Assembly (NCBI GenBank): GCA_022478985.1
Contig: JAKSZP010009597.1
Span: forward strand, 21,151-85,150
Length of the DNA: 64,000 nt
From: Massospora cicadina
Lineage: Eukaryota > Entomophthoromycota > Entomophthoromycetes > Entomophthorales > Entomophthoraceae
Direction of reading: 5' to 3'
Numbering within the stretch: the stretch's first letter is position 1; every line of letters starts with the position of its first letter. Shown piece after piece: positions 45,120-55,653 of the stretch. Position numbers and translations under genes: made by a program. The notes below the pieces were generated by a model that was not told the origin of the DNA, ran no database searches, and saw only the letters and a list, made by a program, of their open reading frames with translations.

Positions 45120-45645
45120 ATTGCCAATCTAATACCATGAGGCTGCTCTGCGTTTTTTGTTAAGAAGATGCTCGTGTCTGGAGAGGCCTTGTTAATTTCT
45201 TCTGTACTTGTTAGTTTATCTTCAAAATGTGCTAAATTAAGATGTCCATTGTGGGAATGCCAGTGCATATCTGCGGCTCAAAGTGAAGGCAGGGATATAA
45301 ATTTGTTGGCATACATCAGCAACATCCCCATGGATGCATGTAAGGAGTTATTGTATGCTTACTAGCCAGGGGAAGATCGGCCACCCAAGTGTTTTGGGAC
45401 GCGGTGGCTTAGCAAGGGAGGTATAGTTCAAGTGACTTTTTAGTTTAATCTGTTTGTCCATAAGATTGGGGGGTGATACACTGACAATTGGCAGGGTTTA
45501 AACTTCAACTTTTCACACAAAGCTTCCCAAATAATTGAGGCAAACTGAGGACCTCTGTCACTTATCACCTCTTGTGGTTTTTTACATAGTGAAAACTTGG
45601 AATATATATAACTGAGCTATATCCTCAGCTGTGGTTGTTGTTAAG
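45120..45645 (-). pseudogene. K: integrase core (second half) and C-terminal domain
   Basis: From 45645 leftward the minus strand reads TTTAEDIAQLYIFQVF, then after a small shift VISDRGPQFASIIWEALCEKLKF, CQLSVYHPP (second catalytic Asp kept), the expected DGQTER segment damaged, and helix sequence to 45180. 45130-44935 gives GNLVMVGMKNLKLK and HEVELP-like sequence, the C-terminal domain before the chromodomain. Cut at its 5' side by I. Confidence 0.8.
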
Positions 45646-45650
45646 CCTGG

Positions 45651-46358
45651 TGTCAGACATTCTCCTTCTCAACTTCAGAAAAAGAATGTTGGAGTCCGCG
45701 CTTTGAATAATATTGTAGTTATCAATGATATGAGTACTAACGGCGAAAAGACCTTGGCGGAATCTCAGTGGAATTTCAACTATTGGGAAAAATATGGTTT
45801 ATAACCAAAATTGATTAAATAAGGTAATAACCAATAATAGGATTGCTTCAACTTCTCAGCCAAATTTGAGGTGTTCATTACCACATGGGTCTGATCACCT
45901 CCAAGGTGAGAAGATATTACTCAATGATGATAGGGTGCAAATTAACCAATCATTACCACATGAGTCTGACCACAGCTGAGGTGAGAAGATTTTGCTTGCT
46001 GATGATTGGATACAATTCATCAAATCGTTACCACATGAATTGGTTTTGCCTCAAAAATTTTATCTTTGATCTGATAGGCCAAAAACCTATATTCCCTAAT
46101 TTGGATGACTCAGCTTTATATACTTTAGCTTTGAAAACCTATGGTCTCGAAATTTGAACTAGTTTAAATAGGAAATACTAGTATTGAGGAAAGGACCTTT
46201 TTTGGTTTTGCCCCGCTTAAACAATAAAAAACATAAAAAACTTTAAACTCAAGGAGAAACCTAGTTTTCTTAAGAGTTTATTATTTATTTTAAATTATCC
46301 ATTGTGGGATCCAGCGGCACATAGCACCAGCGAGCATAACCTTTGCTGGATTCTGACA
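45651..46358 (+). repeat. I 5' LTR
   Basis: A 708-bp LTR, TGTCAGACATTC to GATTCTGACA. It contains internal near-repeats of about 70 bp: CACATGGGTCTGATCACCTCC, ACATGAGTCTGACCACAGC and CACATGAATTGG units at 45883, 45959 and 46030, each ending in a TGAGAAGAT- or TTGG-type block. Short frame 45885-46157 spans these repeats and is not a gene. Confidence 0.95.
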
Positions 46359-46361
46359 ATT

Positions 46362-46375
46362 TGGTGCTCACTACA
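46362..46375 (+). other. I primer-binding site
   Basis: TGGTGCTCACTACA, three bases after the LTR end, followed by GGGGGCGCC. It is the reference form of the site seen in six elements. Confidence 0.75.
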
Positions 46376-46409
46376 GGGGGCGCCTGTACACTAAACCGTG
46401 GTTATTAAC

Positions 46410-47352
46410 ATGGAGACTGTAAACGTGAGCAGCTCTTCTGAATCTTTTTTAACTGAATCACAATTAGTTGCTCTTAAGCAACTAGCCAGCTCTTTCTCCC
46501 ATCTCAAAAAGATAGAGCAATGACCATTCAAATTACCTATAAAGGACAGATACACCCCGGGTGAAGGGCGCATTGCTTCCTTTTTGTACGTTTATGAAGC
46601 TGCAATGGATGGCGCCACTGATAAACATAAAGTTCAGTATATTCTTCCTTGTTTATGCCGCAAAGCCCAAGAGTTGATCGTTCCTCACCTGGATCCTCAG
46701 CACACCTGGCCAGATGTTAAGAAGGCCCTCTTGGCTGAATTTGGATCCAAGCAGAGCTTATACAGGGAAAAACAGGCTTTCATGCGCCTTACCATGTATG
46801 AGGGTGAAACCCTCTTTATTTTGCTGAGCGGTTCTATCTCACTGCTCAAAGGCTGGCTACGTCTAACCTGCTTACCCTGGATGACGCTATTGCCGCCATA
46901 TTAACAGGGTTAGCTTCACAACCCTCTCTCGCCAGGCATATCATATCAGTGAAACTCCACTTTACAACTTTCCGTGATATAAAAAAGGATTTGTTAGACG
47001 TCACCCATATTCCTTTAGGTGAGCTGCGGCCTATTAAACCGTTGGAAGTGAGGCCACCTGTGCCTATTCTCCCTGCAAAACCTGCTGCTTCAGTGCGACT
47101 TAAAACGGACATTCCTCATTCATGAAAAGCGGAGATCCCTACTGTGGTTTCCTCTTCAGCTCAGTCAATAGGTGCGCGCCCTAAGGGTATATCCTCCAGA
47201 ACTACTGGGGTTGTAAAAATGCCGGTTAAAGCAAAACTAATTACCCCACCTCTCGTGGCTGTCTCCCCCACTTCAATTGCAACCTTGCCCATGTTGAGAA
47301 TACCTCTGAGGCCGACTCTGAGGGAGGTTACAATGATGTTGGGTACTACTTA
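46410..47352 (+). pseudogene. I: gag
   Basis: The start is near ATG 46411 (METVNVSSSSESFLTESQLVAL). An early TGA at about 46521 and a shift follow; frame 46584-46904 then reads YVYEAAMDGATDKHKVQYILPCL, DPQHTWPDVKKALLAEFG and KQAFMRLTMYEGETL, a typical Ty3 gag capsid domain. A further shift leads to 46905-47110 (DIKKDLLDVTHIPLGELRPI) and a proline-rich linker to 47352. No CCHC knuckle was found. Gag would form the particle around element RNA. Confidence 0.8.
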
Positions 47353-48657
47353 TTGGGAGCTCCCGCGGAAGTGGAGGTCCCTGATCGCCTAAACGCTGAA
47401 GGATTAGATGAAACTACCATACCAAAGGATACTTACCTCCACCAAGTTATAGGTTGTATGGAAACTATTGACACAGCCAGCGATGCCGATCAGCTCTTAT
47501 CGAGCTTAATTCGCCCTTTACAGCGAGGGCATACCATGCAGTCTATTCTGGAGACTCACCCTGAGACCGCCCGTAAATTAACCTCCACTTTTCATCTCAA
47601 GGAGGTCTTGGTGCTGTCGACCAACTTTGGAAGCACACTTACCAAGGTTGAAGTAGTTGTTAACAAAGTCTGGGTGATGGCTATCCTGGATACAGGTTCC
47701 CCAGTGAATGTAATCTCATCTTGGCTGATGAAAAAGATTAAACTGATGCCTGACCTGGATTATGCCAAGGAGTTTGGAACTGCAGGCCCAAACAATAACC
47801 GCGCCCTTGGCGCTTACTCCTCTCTTCCCATTTGCGTTGGGAAGCTTATCCTATTGGCCCCCGCTGTGGCCTTAGATAATAACTCCTATGATATGCTCAT
47901 AGGTACTCAGTTTATGATCGAGTATGAAGGCATCATTAACTTGAAGCAAGGGTTCCTATCTTTAATGAACTACGAAGTTCCGTTACTCTTATCCAACAAA
48001 GAACTCCTCAAGAATGACTACACCTGCCTGGTTGAATACCCCTTATCCACTTTGCCTTTACATTATGTCACCTCTGGGCACAACACTAAGAAATTGCCTG
48101 ATTCAGTGGAGGCTAGCGATGGTATTCCATTTTATGCAGCAGATGAGGTGGTGATTAAGCTGGGTGAACAACGAGTGGTTGACACGAAAATCTCGCTCCA
48201 AATCCCACGCCACTGTTTGTTGCACCTCATAAGTGTTGAGGGCCTTAGTCCTTTGGAGCCTCGTGTATTACCTGGGCTACTAGACCCCGCCTATCAGCGA
48301 CCTATTACTCTCCTGTTGGGAAATCTCAACGCTAAGGACATGATCATACAGAAACACCAAGAGGTTGGCCGAGGATTTTTAATCCCTGTGGAGGATGTTG
48401 AACAGATCCACTCCATCGGCTCAATGGCAGATTTGGGCCTTCCAACGGGCAAACTGGTGTGTACCTTACCAAACGTCCATATCTTGAATGAGTTAACCCC
48501 AACTGAGCTAGAGAAAGTTCATAATCTCCTTGATGACTATAGCGACATATTCATCAAGTCAGCTCACGACTATGGCCATATGAAGGGCTGGTGCCACTCC
48601 ATTGATGTGGGTGATGCCCATCCCATTCGGTCAAATTATATCACAAGTCAAAGGTGA
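47353..48657 (+). CDS. I: gag end, aspartic protease and RT linker (partial pol)
   Basis: A 434-codon open frame, the longest of the window. Residues about 70-200 are a retropepsin-like domain: TLTKVEVVVNKVWVMAILDTGSPVNVISS with the DTGS active site, and SYDMLIGTQFMIEYEG in the second half. Residues 215-420 are the linker to RT, including SVEASDGIPFYAADE, PRVLPGLLDPAYQRPI and DYGHMKGWCHSIDVGD. It ends at TGA 48655-48657 because of a small indel near 48632; the RT frame continues directly. Part of the polyprotein, not a separate gene. Close to the B remnant at 15734-18300. Confidence 0.85.
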   Translation: MGAPAEVEVPDRLNAEGLDETTIPKDTYLHQVIGCMETIDTASDADQLLSSLIRPLQRGHTMQSILETHPETARKLTSTFHLKEVLVLSTNFGSTLTKVEVVVNKVWVMAILDTGSPVNVISSWLMKKIKLMPDLDYAKEFGTAGPNNNRALGAYSSLPICVGKLILLAPAVALDNNSYDMLIGTQFMIEYEGIINLKQGFLSLMNYEVPLLLSNKELLKNDYTCLVEYPLSTLPLHYVTSGHNTKKLPDSVEASDGIPFYAADEVVIKLGEQRVVDTKISLQIPRHCLLHLISVEGLSPLEPRVLPGLLDPAYQRPITLLLGNLNAKDMIIQKHQEVGRGFLIPVEDVEQIHSIGSMADLGLPTGKLVCTLPNVHILNELTPTELEKVHNLLDDYSDIFIKSAHDYGHMKGWCHSIDVGDAHPIRSNYITSQR

Positions 48658-49259
48658 AGGAACAGCATATGAGGACGGAACTCACACAGTTACTGGATGC
48701 GGGGTTACTTGTTCCCTCTCAAAGCCCTTGGTCTTCCCCACTGTTGTTAATTAAGAAGAAAGATAGAGGTCACCCGGTAATCATGGACTACCGCAAGCTA
48801 AATAACCTCACAAAGAAGGATAGCTATCCTATCCCTCACATCGATAATGCCCTGGCCCAACTATCCAGCTCAAACTTTTTCTCTGCCATGGACTTGGCCA
48901 GTGGTTATTGGCAAATGGACCTTTCTTCACAGGACCAGGAGAAATGCGCTTTGATATGCAGTGAAGGTCTTTTTCAACCCACGCGATTACCCCAAGGGTT
49001 GTGCAATGCACCTGCCTCTTTCCAGCATGCGATGGATCACATCTTGCAAGACTTAAAGCTAACCTGCGTTATCGTTTATCTTGACAATATTACTGTGTTC
49101 TCAAAAACCTTCAACGACGATCTGGATCACTTGAAGGAGGTGTTTGGAAGGCTACGTAAGTCAAATATCAAGTTGAAACCTTCAAAGTGCACTTTCTTTC
49201 AGCAAAAATTGGATTTCCTTGGCCACACCATTTCGCAAAAAGGAATCCAACCACTATAG
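48654..49259 (+). CDS. I: reverse transcriptase (partial pol)
   Basis: A 201-codon frame with the RT series LVPSQSPWSSPLLLIKKKD, MDYRKLNNLTKKDSYPIPHID, FFSAMDLASGYWQ, LPQGLCNAPASFQHAMDHIL and IVYLDNITVFSKTF. The active box is YLDN (GAC AAT) instead of YLDD, a single G-to-A change in a CpG, so this copy cannot be active as it stands. It stops at TAG 49257-49259, after which the frame goes on into the connection region. Codes for the palm and fingers that copy element RNA. Confidence 0.88.
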   Translation: MKEQHMRTELTQLLDAGLLVPSQSPWSSPLLLIKKKDRGHPVIMDYRKLNNLTKKDSYPIPHIDNALAQLSSSNFFSAMDLASGYWQMDLSSQDQEKCALICSEGLFQPTRLPQGLCNAPASFQHAMDHILQDLKLTCVIVYLDNITVFSKTFNDDLDHLKEVFGRLRKSNIKLKPSKCTFFQQKLDFLGHTISQKGIQPL

Positions 49260-49935
49260 AACAAGGTTGAAGCCATTGCAAATATGCCTCCCCCTAAGAA
49301 TTTGCGGGATATACAGGTGTTTCTAGGGATGATGGGGTATTACCATCAGTTCATCCCTAAGTTCTCACAACTCAGTGAGCCCCTTGTTCGCTTACTGAAG
49401 AAGAATATCCCCTTCCAATGGGGCGCTGAACAAAAAGCCGCTTTTGAGACCCTGAAGCAGCTACTACAATGACGCCCTATCCTATGGCACCCCAATTACA
49501 AAAAACCCTTTATCCTGTTCATGGATGCCTCGGACTACGCCGTTGGGGCCATCTTAGGCCAATTAGATGAAAATGGTATTGATCATCTGGTATCATATTT
49601 CAGTAAGATGCTTTCAAAGCCTGAATGTAACTACAGTGTAACCAAAAAGGAGTGCCTGGCTGTTCTGTTGGCTGTAAAGCACTACCGCCCTTTCTCTATG
49701 GAACTACTCTTTACTGTAGTTACTGACCACGCTTCATTGAAGTGGCTACAAAAATATGAAGGACCCTACTGGGCGGTTAGCTCGCTGGGCTTTAAAACTC
49801 CAGCCTTATGATATGCAAATTGAACATCGTGCCAGAACTCGTCATATGAATGTGGATGGGTTGTCTCATCTGCCAATCCTCCACTTGGATAATAGCGAGG
49901 CTGAAATGTTGCATGATCTATTAATGACTCAATAA
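49260..49935 (+). pseudogene. I: RT connection and RNase H
   Basis: Frame 49284-49472 (NLRDIQVFLGMMGYYHQFIPKFSQLSEPLVRLLKK) is the RT thumb and connection, ending in TGA. Frame 49521-49811 is RNase H: MDASDYAVGAILGQLDENG, YFSKMLSKPECNYSVTKKECLAVLLAVKHY and VVTDHASLKWL with Asp, Glu and Asp residues in place. It shifts near 49760 and ends with the HRARTRHMNVDGLSHLP segment at about 49880. TGA and TAA stops separate the parts. Confidence 0.82.
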
Positions 49936-51117
49936 TGAGAGAGGATGAAGATGATCTGGTTCAGAAGATGTTAGCCTGCCACTCGCGCAACACCAAAGTG
50001 GAAAATGGGAAGTTGTATAAGCAGGTGGGGGCGAAGTGGTTGCCTTACCTCCGGGCCTCAGAACGTGTACCTGCCATCCTCAAGCTCACTCCATTTAAGG
50101 CCATGGAGGGGCTAAGAAAACTTATGAGTGGCTTAAGGATCGATACTATTGGGATGGAATGATGGAAGCTATAGTTGATGTCTTGGAAGCCTGTCTTACA
50201 TGCAAGAAACAATCCGGTTTCAAGACTAGATACCAGTATCAACCAACTACCCTGCAACAACCTTTTCACACCATTAGTTTGGATGTCGTAGGTCCCCTTC
50301 CACAGTCTACCAGTGGCAACCAGTTTATCCTAGTAGCCATCGACCACTTCACTAAGTGGGTTGAAGCTGTGGTGCTTCCTGCCCAAACAGCCAAGGCAAC
50401 TGCCACTTTTATACATCAACACATTTTTGCTCGGCATGGCTGCCCCCAAGTACTACTCTGTGATAATGGCAAGAATTTTACCTCCAGAGTAGTCAAACTC
50501 CTGGCTACCTCCATGAAAGCCCAACAACTCTTAGCAGCTCCGTACAATCCATCTACCAATGGGGCAGTGGAAAGAGCCAATGGAACCTTAGTTTCCATCC
50601 TCCGCAAAATGGCCTCTTCCAATCCACTTCACTGGGATCAATTCTTACTCAGTGCCCTTATGGCCTACCAGATTAGTTATCACCGGATTCTGAAAATGTT
50701 CCCTTTCCAAGTTTTGCATGGCAGGGAACCAAGCATACCTGCTCTTCTGGCTAAGGATGTTTTCTCTAGAGGAGAGGAGCCTGAGAAAGCCGAGCGAAGG
50801 CTAGCTAACCAAATTATTCAACTCCAAGCTGAAGCTATGACCAACTTAGAAAAAACAGTGACTAAAGAAGGGCAGGCTGCCAATGAGCTCCGCAACCCTC
50901 TTCCTACATTTCAAGTGGCTGATAAGGTGTTATACTACCATAACCGCATCACCCCAAGAAGCTTTAAGCTTGGTTTGATTTAGGAGGGACCTTTCTCCAT
51001 CAGCTACAAAAGAGGCAATGAATACTCCATCAAATCATTAGCCATGGGAGTTACCATAAACCGGGTACATGGCCATTTTTTACGCTCCTACACTCCTCCC
51101 AACATTCTTGAGGGGGC
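49935..51117 (+). pseudogene. I: integrase
   Basis: The zinc domain is at 50084-50220: HSIxGHGGAKKTYEWLKDRYYW ... CLTCKKQ (H2C2 complete, one TAA inside). Frame 50159-50983 (274 codons) holds the core: SLDVVGPLPQ, VAIDHFTKWVEAV, LLCDNGKNFTS and NGAVERANGT, so the D, D, E triad is intact. The C-terminal domain FQVADKVLYYHNRITPRSFKLG ends at TAG 50981-50983 but reads on to 51117 (EGPFSISYKRGNEYSIKSL). No chromodomain. It would insert element cDNA with the 5-bp stagger seen as CCTGG. Confidence 0.88.
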
Positions 51118-51119
51118 AA
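51106..51119 (+). other. I polypurine tract
   Basis: TCTTGAGGGGGCAA directly before the 3' LTR start. It overlaps the end of the integrase reading frame. Confidence 0.8.
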
Positions 51120-51823
51120 TGTCAGACATTCTCCTTCTTGACTTCAGAAAAAGAATGTTGGAGTCCACGCTTTGAATAATAATGTAGTTATCAATGATAT
51201 GAGTACTAACGGCGAAAGACCTTGGCGGAATCTCAGTGGAATCTTAACTATTGGGAAAATATGGTTTATAACCAAAATCGGCTAAATAAGGTAAGAACTG
51301 ATAATGGGATTGCTCTGACTTCTCAGCCAAATTTGAGGTGTTCATTACACATGGGTCTGATTACCTCCGAGGTGAGAAGATATTACTCAACAATGATAGG
51401 GTGCAAATTAACCAATCATTACCACATGAGTCTGACCACCGCTGAGGTGAGAAGATTTTACTTGCTGGTGATTGGATACAATTTATCAAATCATTACCAC
51501 ATGGGTTGGTTTTGCCTCAAAAATTTTATCTTTGATCTGATAGGCCAAAAACCTATATTCCCTAATTTGGATGACTCAGCTTTATATACTTTAGCCTTGA
51601 AAACCTATGGTCTCGAAATTTGAACTAGTTTAAATAGGAAATACTAGTATTGAGGAAAGGACCTTTTTTGGTTTTGCACCGCTTAAACAATAAAAAACAT
51701 AAAAACTTTAAACTCAAGGAGAAACCTAGTTTTCTTAAGAGTTTATTATTTATTTTAAATAATCCATTGTGGGATCCAGCGGCACATAGCACCAGTGAGC
51801 ATAACCTTTGCTGGATACTGACA
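51120..51823 (+). repeat. I 3' LTR
   Basis: A 704-bp partner of 45651-46358, TGTCAGAC to ATACTGACA. The terminal inverted bases are intact. It differs from the 5' LTR at, for example, GTCCACGC against GTCCGCGC and CCTCCGAGG against CCTCCAAGG. The open frame 51222-51623 (133 codons) lies in the LTR and is not a gene. Confidence 0.95.
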
Positions 51824-51828
51824 CCTGG

Positions 51829-52155
51829 GATGAGTAGAGCATATTTCATAACTTACATATGACCAACATGTTTCTGTCAAAGCCTTAGGAGGTGGACAGA
51901 CCAACAATGAAGTTGACTGATACTGATGTCCAAGGTCCTGCAGCTTGTTGAAGTAGGCTCAGCAGTCCCTTCCTGCCCATTCTGTCTGACTTTGATTGTC
52001 TCATACATGGTAGAGTTCAATCCAAGCGGAAACATCCTTTGTTAAAGTATTCTAATAATACTCTCATCTCTTAATTTAATGAACTTCTTGACTCCAGAAA
52101 GCCCAATTATTTGGCAGATCATGATGTTCACTTATATCTCGTGAGCATAATTTTA
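51829..52155 (-). pseudogene. K: integrase zinc domain and core start
   Basis: The minus strand encodes HHDLPNNWAFWSQEVH, EYY.NTLTKDVSAWIELYH, CMRQSKSDRMGRKGLLSLLQ and AAGPWTSVSVNFIVGLSTS, the arrangement typical of chromovirus integrases (HHDLP..GHFG..KT, YYWP, C..C.R.K, RPWTSVSMDFIVGLP). The first catalytic Asp (MDFIVGLP) reads Asn. Frames change several times. The core continues at 45645 across element I. Confidence 0.75.
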
Positions 52156-52339
52156 TAGTACCCATATTCAATTTATTTGAAGTAAGCTGACCAGGGGATG
52201 AACATTACTAAAACTAAAAAACTAAACCTTACATAACTAATTGATTCAAACAAAATGCATAAAATATGCTTTGAATGATACACACCAAATAAAACAACAA
52301 CCAGGTGAGGCAGCGGAAAACAGCTTATCTGACCCTGGC

Positions 52340-53411
52340 TGTCAAATTCTGGTAGTTGACTCAAAAATAAACCTTTGAAAACCATCAAGTCAGGCCAATT
52401 ATCCTTTAAACGCTTGATCTCACGCCTATTGCAATCATACAATTTGGGCTGATTATCTCAATGACAACTTGATCAAGTATTTTATCAGGCGCTCACCCAA
52501 ATATGATCACATAAAATGGCCAATTTTTGATGCATCAAGTCTTAGCAATTGGTCCTGATTATTGAAACAAAATCAATTTAATCATATACAAAATAATTTG
52601 GGGACGACCCAAAGTTAAAATCTGAAAATCCCGTGGACTTCAGATGAACAAAAATGTAATCAATTTTCCAACTGAGGGTGAAATTTGTATGTCAATCCGC
52701 ATAATTGGCACAATAGCACTTGCGTGGACCACCTGAAAGGGGTTACCTAGTGCTATTGAGGAAGAGGCCTACTGACGTCCCAATTAAGGGTGCGTCATTT
52801 TCTTCAATTGAGGCCAAAATTTCACAGAAGGTGTGTTTCATCAGCAGTATGACAAAACTGAAATCCAGAAGATCTTAGGACATCTTTGCATGCTTTTATC
52901 TCATTTTTATACCTTAAATCCTCCCTATTTTGAGAGTGTTTTGCCACCAATGAACCTAAGAAAAGGTTTCAGTAGTAGGCCAAATTGAGTGGCAAAATAG
53001 CTGTTGAAATTTTGTGCTGGAATGTGGCCAGGAGATGCCCTAGAGGTATAAATACTGGCGTCTGGCCTAATGACCATTATTTAATAAATAGCTTATAATA
53101 AAGTTATATTTATTTCATTAATTTCCTAATTTTCTCATTGAATCCTTTCTTTGGAGAAATTTTCAACAAACTGGAAGGGTTAAATTTCCAGTTTGTAATG
53201 AAGCCTGCCTCAGAAGAAGTTCCCAAACCTGAAGTGAAAATTACACCCAAAATTGACCAGAAGAGTCGAGGCAAATTTAATAGGCCTAGTGAGTTGTTAA
53301 ATGGTCTGAATCCCTTAAGCTACAGGAGCTATAAAGGATCAACCATTGGAACTTCGCCAAAATAGATGTGCAGGATAACAATTTCAAGTGAGAAATCCTC
53401 GAAATTTGACA
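52340..53411 (+). repeat. M 5' LTR
   Basis: Runs TGTCAAATTCTGG to AATTTGACA. Long blocks match the 3' LTR and, in reverse, the solo LTR 59040-60105 and the LTRs of A. It carries TATAAATA at 53047-53054 and A/T-rich sequence with ATAAA signals at 53080-53115. Confidence 0.92.
53047..53054 (+). promoter_or_regulatory. M LTR TATA-like box
   Basis: TATAAATA between CTAGAGG and CTGGCGTCTGGCC, identical in all family LTRs read here; the core promoter by position is inference. Confidence 0.55.
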
Positions 53412-53413
53412 AC

Positions 53414-53425
53414 TGGTGCTCACTA
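53414..53425 (+). other. M primer-binding site
   Basis: TGGTGCTCACTA, two bases after the LTR. Followed by the gag leader, with ATG at 53433. Confidence 0.75.
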
Positions 53426-53432
53426 AAAACCA

Positions 53433-54890
53433 ATGACACTCTATGATATGGATTCTAGTAACCAATTACTGGCAGATTCAGCCAGACAAAACAGCATCAT
53501 TGAGATAAAGACTAGTGACAAGGCCATCTTGGATTATTTTCCCAGTCAACAAGGCTCTGCAGCTGGTACCTCCTATACCCAAAATCTTGTCAACGTGGGG
53601 GAGCTCATGCAGCAAAACCAGTTGTCCCAAATAGAGATGAGGATGATGCCTTGAACAACAAGAAATTTTCAAAAATTTGGACGGTTGTGTCAAGATTTCA
53701 GGCCAGAAACACTGAAATTACTCAGGAAATCTGGGAACTCAGAATGCAATTATCAACTGCATATTCCTGAGTAGATAGTATGGGCAAAGATATTAAGAGA
53801 ATAGCGTCTAATCAAGCTTTATTCAAAGAAAAGCCTGCCAACCTCAAAAAACAAAGCAGCCGATTATCACCCAGATTTGAAAAAAGAAAAATAGGAAAAA
53901 GCTCTGTCCATTCAGCCAAAAGACAGTTTGGAAAAACTAAGGGCCAAATTCAGGCATCAGAATCCAGTAGTTCAGAGCAATTTTATGAAACTGAATCATT
54001 GGAAATCAACAAAAATGCAGAAACTGATATCTTGAACATTTGTTCTATGCCTAGAGTACTGGCAGCAATCCTAACTCCAGACACCTCCCAGCGGGAAGAG
54101 GGCTGATTATGAGTGATGATACACCAAGACGCTCAAGAAGAAGTTCAGCCCATGTGGCCAAAAAGGGCGAGATGACTTCAAACTATTTAATTTACCAAAG
54201 TTTAATAAGGATGGGAACGTTCACTCTTTCCTCAAGCTATTTGAAAAAGCAATGCGAGGAGCATCAGACCATGCTAAAGGATTGGCACTGATTAACTCAC
54301 TTGATGCTATAGCTATGACCTCGTTATACCCTATTTGGGCGACGATTGGTCCTATATGGATGCCAAAATTGCAATAACCAAAAAGTTTGGAGGGCCTGAG
54401 AAACTAGAAATCCAAAAAGAGAGCTTTTTGATATCAAATTCAAACAGAATGAGACTATTAAGGACTTTGCGGATAGATTCTTCCATGAAGCACAAGTTCT
54501 GCATGGGTTTAATGCAATAGATAAGTTTGACGCCAAGATTGCATTGGATCACGTGATTATGCCCTTCCGTGAACTGCACAATGTCATGTTGCCTGCATTC
54601 AATGGAAGCTTGGAAATCCAAGAGCTCACCAATTACTTAAGAAGCTGTTCCCGTAATTTCAACACACCTAATCAGGCCAAAAATCAGCAAAAATCTCAAT
54701 TTTTGGGCCCAAAAAACAACATGATGTCTGACAAGGGGAAAAATTTCCAAAGTACAAACCAAAAATTTGAGAAAAAACAGCAAACAGGGCCGATTACATG
54801 CTACAAATGTGGTCAAATAGGGCACTTTGTTAATCAATGCTACAGATGGTCAACAAAAAGCCTGGGGTCAACTTTGCTTTAGAAATTAAC
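53433..54890 (+). pseudogene. M: gag with zinc knuckle
   Basis: ATG 53433 (MTLYDMDSSNQLLADSARQNS, homologous to the gag start of A) opens 73 codons. Frame 53780-54106 is basic and helical (KRQFGKTKGQIQASESSSSEQFYETESLEIN). The capsid-like block NKDGNVHSFLKLFEKAMRGASDHAKGLALI follows near 54200-54300, then 54335-54620. Frame 54544-54882 ends in ITCYKCGQIGHFVNQCYRW (CX2CX4HX4C intact, about 54790-54850). Shifts separate the frames. Compared with A, most of the coiled-coil part is missing. Confidence 0.82.
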
Positions 54891-55653
54891 AGTGACAGTG
54901 AGGCAGGAAAAGAGCAGGTGGAGATGAGACGGAATGCTCTAACTCCACCAATTTTCAAACCGTTTTACCTGATCTGGACGAACTCCTTAGGGCCTAAGAT
55001 GTTGCTGAAATTAACCTCAACCAAATCAGGGCTAATAATGTCATGATGGTCACTACTCGGGCCACTGTAAAAGCAACTAAACCCTTGAAAATAACCAAAG
55101 GAGCCTGAGCAGAGGTATCAAAACCTTACGTGAAGCAAATTATTGATCAGAGTTTGGATCTACAACCCAAATGTTAACTGATTTACCTAAGCTTAACAAC
55201 TTTCAAATAGCTATTCCCATGAAGACCTTAGCAGATAACTCCCCAGATATTTGCTTAATCCTGAAAGCACACCTGGAATCGTGCAACAGCCACAGCATTC
55301 ACACAATAAATACCTCTGAAAGCTACTATGAATGTACTTATGTGGAAATAGCAGTGAAAAAGGTGCAAGTTCAGGCCATTGTTGATAGTGGCGCTCCTAT
55401 CAATATACTCAGTACAAAATTGGTTAAAAAACTGAAAATTGCGCCCGATGTTGCCCACTGCCAGGAATATGGAACCTCTGGAGCGCATACAACCAAATCG
55501 CTGGGCGCCTACAATACCCTACCACTCCGATTTGGATCCATTGTAGTAACAGCACCTGTCATAGTGTTGCCAAATACAAACTATGATATCCTAATTGGGA
55601 CCAATTTCCTAATAAGATATGGAGTTGTTACCAATCATAGGGAGTTACACTAA
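54891..55653 (+). pseudogene. M: aspartic protease
   Basis: Frame 55171-55653 (160 codons) reads YECTYVEIAVKKVQVQAIVDSGAPINILSTKLVKKLKI with the catalytic DSGAP motif, SLGAYNTLPLRFGS and IVLPNTNYDILIGTNFLIRYGVV, a full retropepsin-like domain. The region 54891-55170 is the gag-protease junction in a different frame. A shift at 55645 ends the open frame within GVVTNHRE. It would process Gag-Pol. Best protease of the A/M family here. Confidence 0.85.

Larger units (their letters stand above)
45651..51823 (+). mobile_element. Element I: structurally complete Ty3/gypsy retrotransposon
   Basis: A 6173-bp element with 5' LTR 45651-46358, PBS 46362-46375, gag, protease, RT, RNase H, integrase, PPT 51106-51119 and 3' LTR 51120-51823, flanked by a perfect CCTGG duplication (45646-45650 and 51824-51828) in the integrase of K. 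The two LTRs are roughly 95% identical by eye, and many differences are CpG against CpA/TpG. Coding regions carry a handful of stops and shifts, fewer than elsewhere here, so it is probably the youngest LTR element of the window. Same family as B. Confidence 0.95.

Noticed and set aside
51222..51623. 133-codon frame as a small protein
   Set aside because: It lies wholly within the 3' LTR of I, and the 5' LTR copy has a different frame content.
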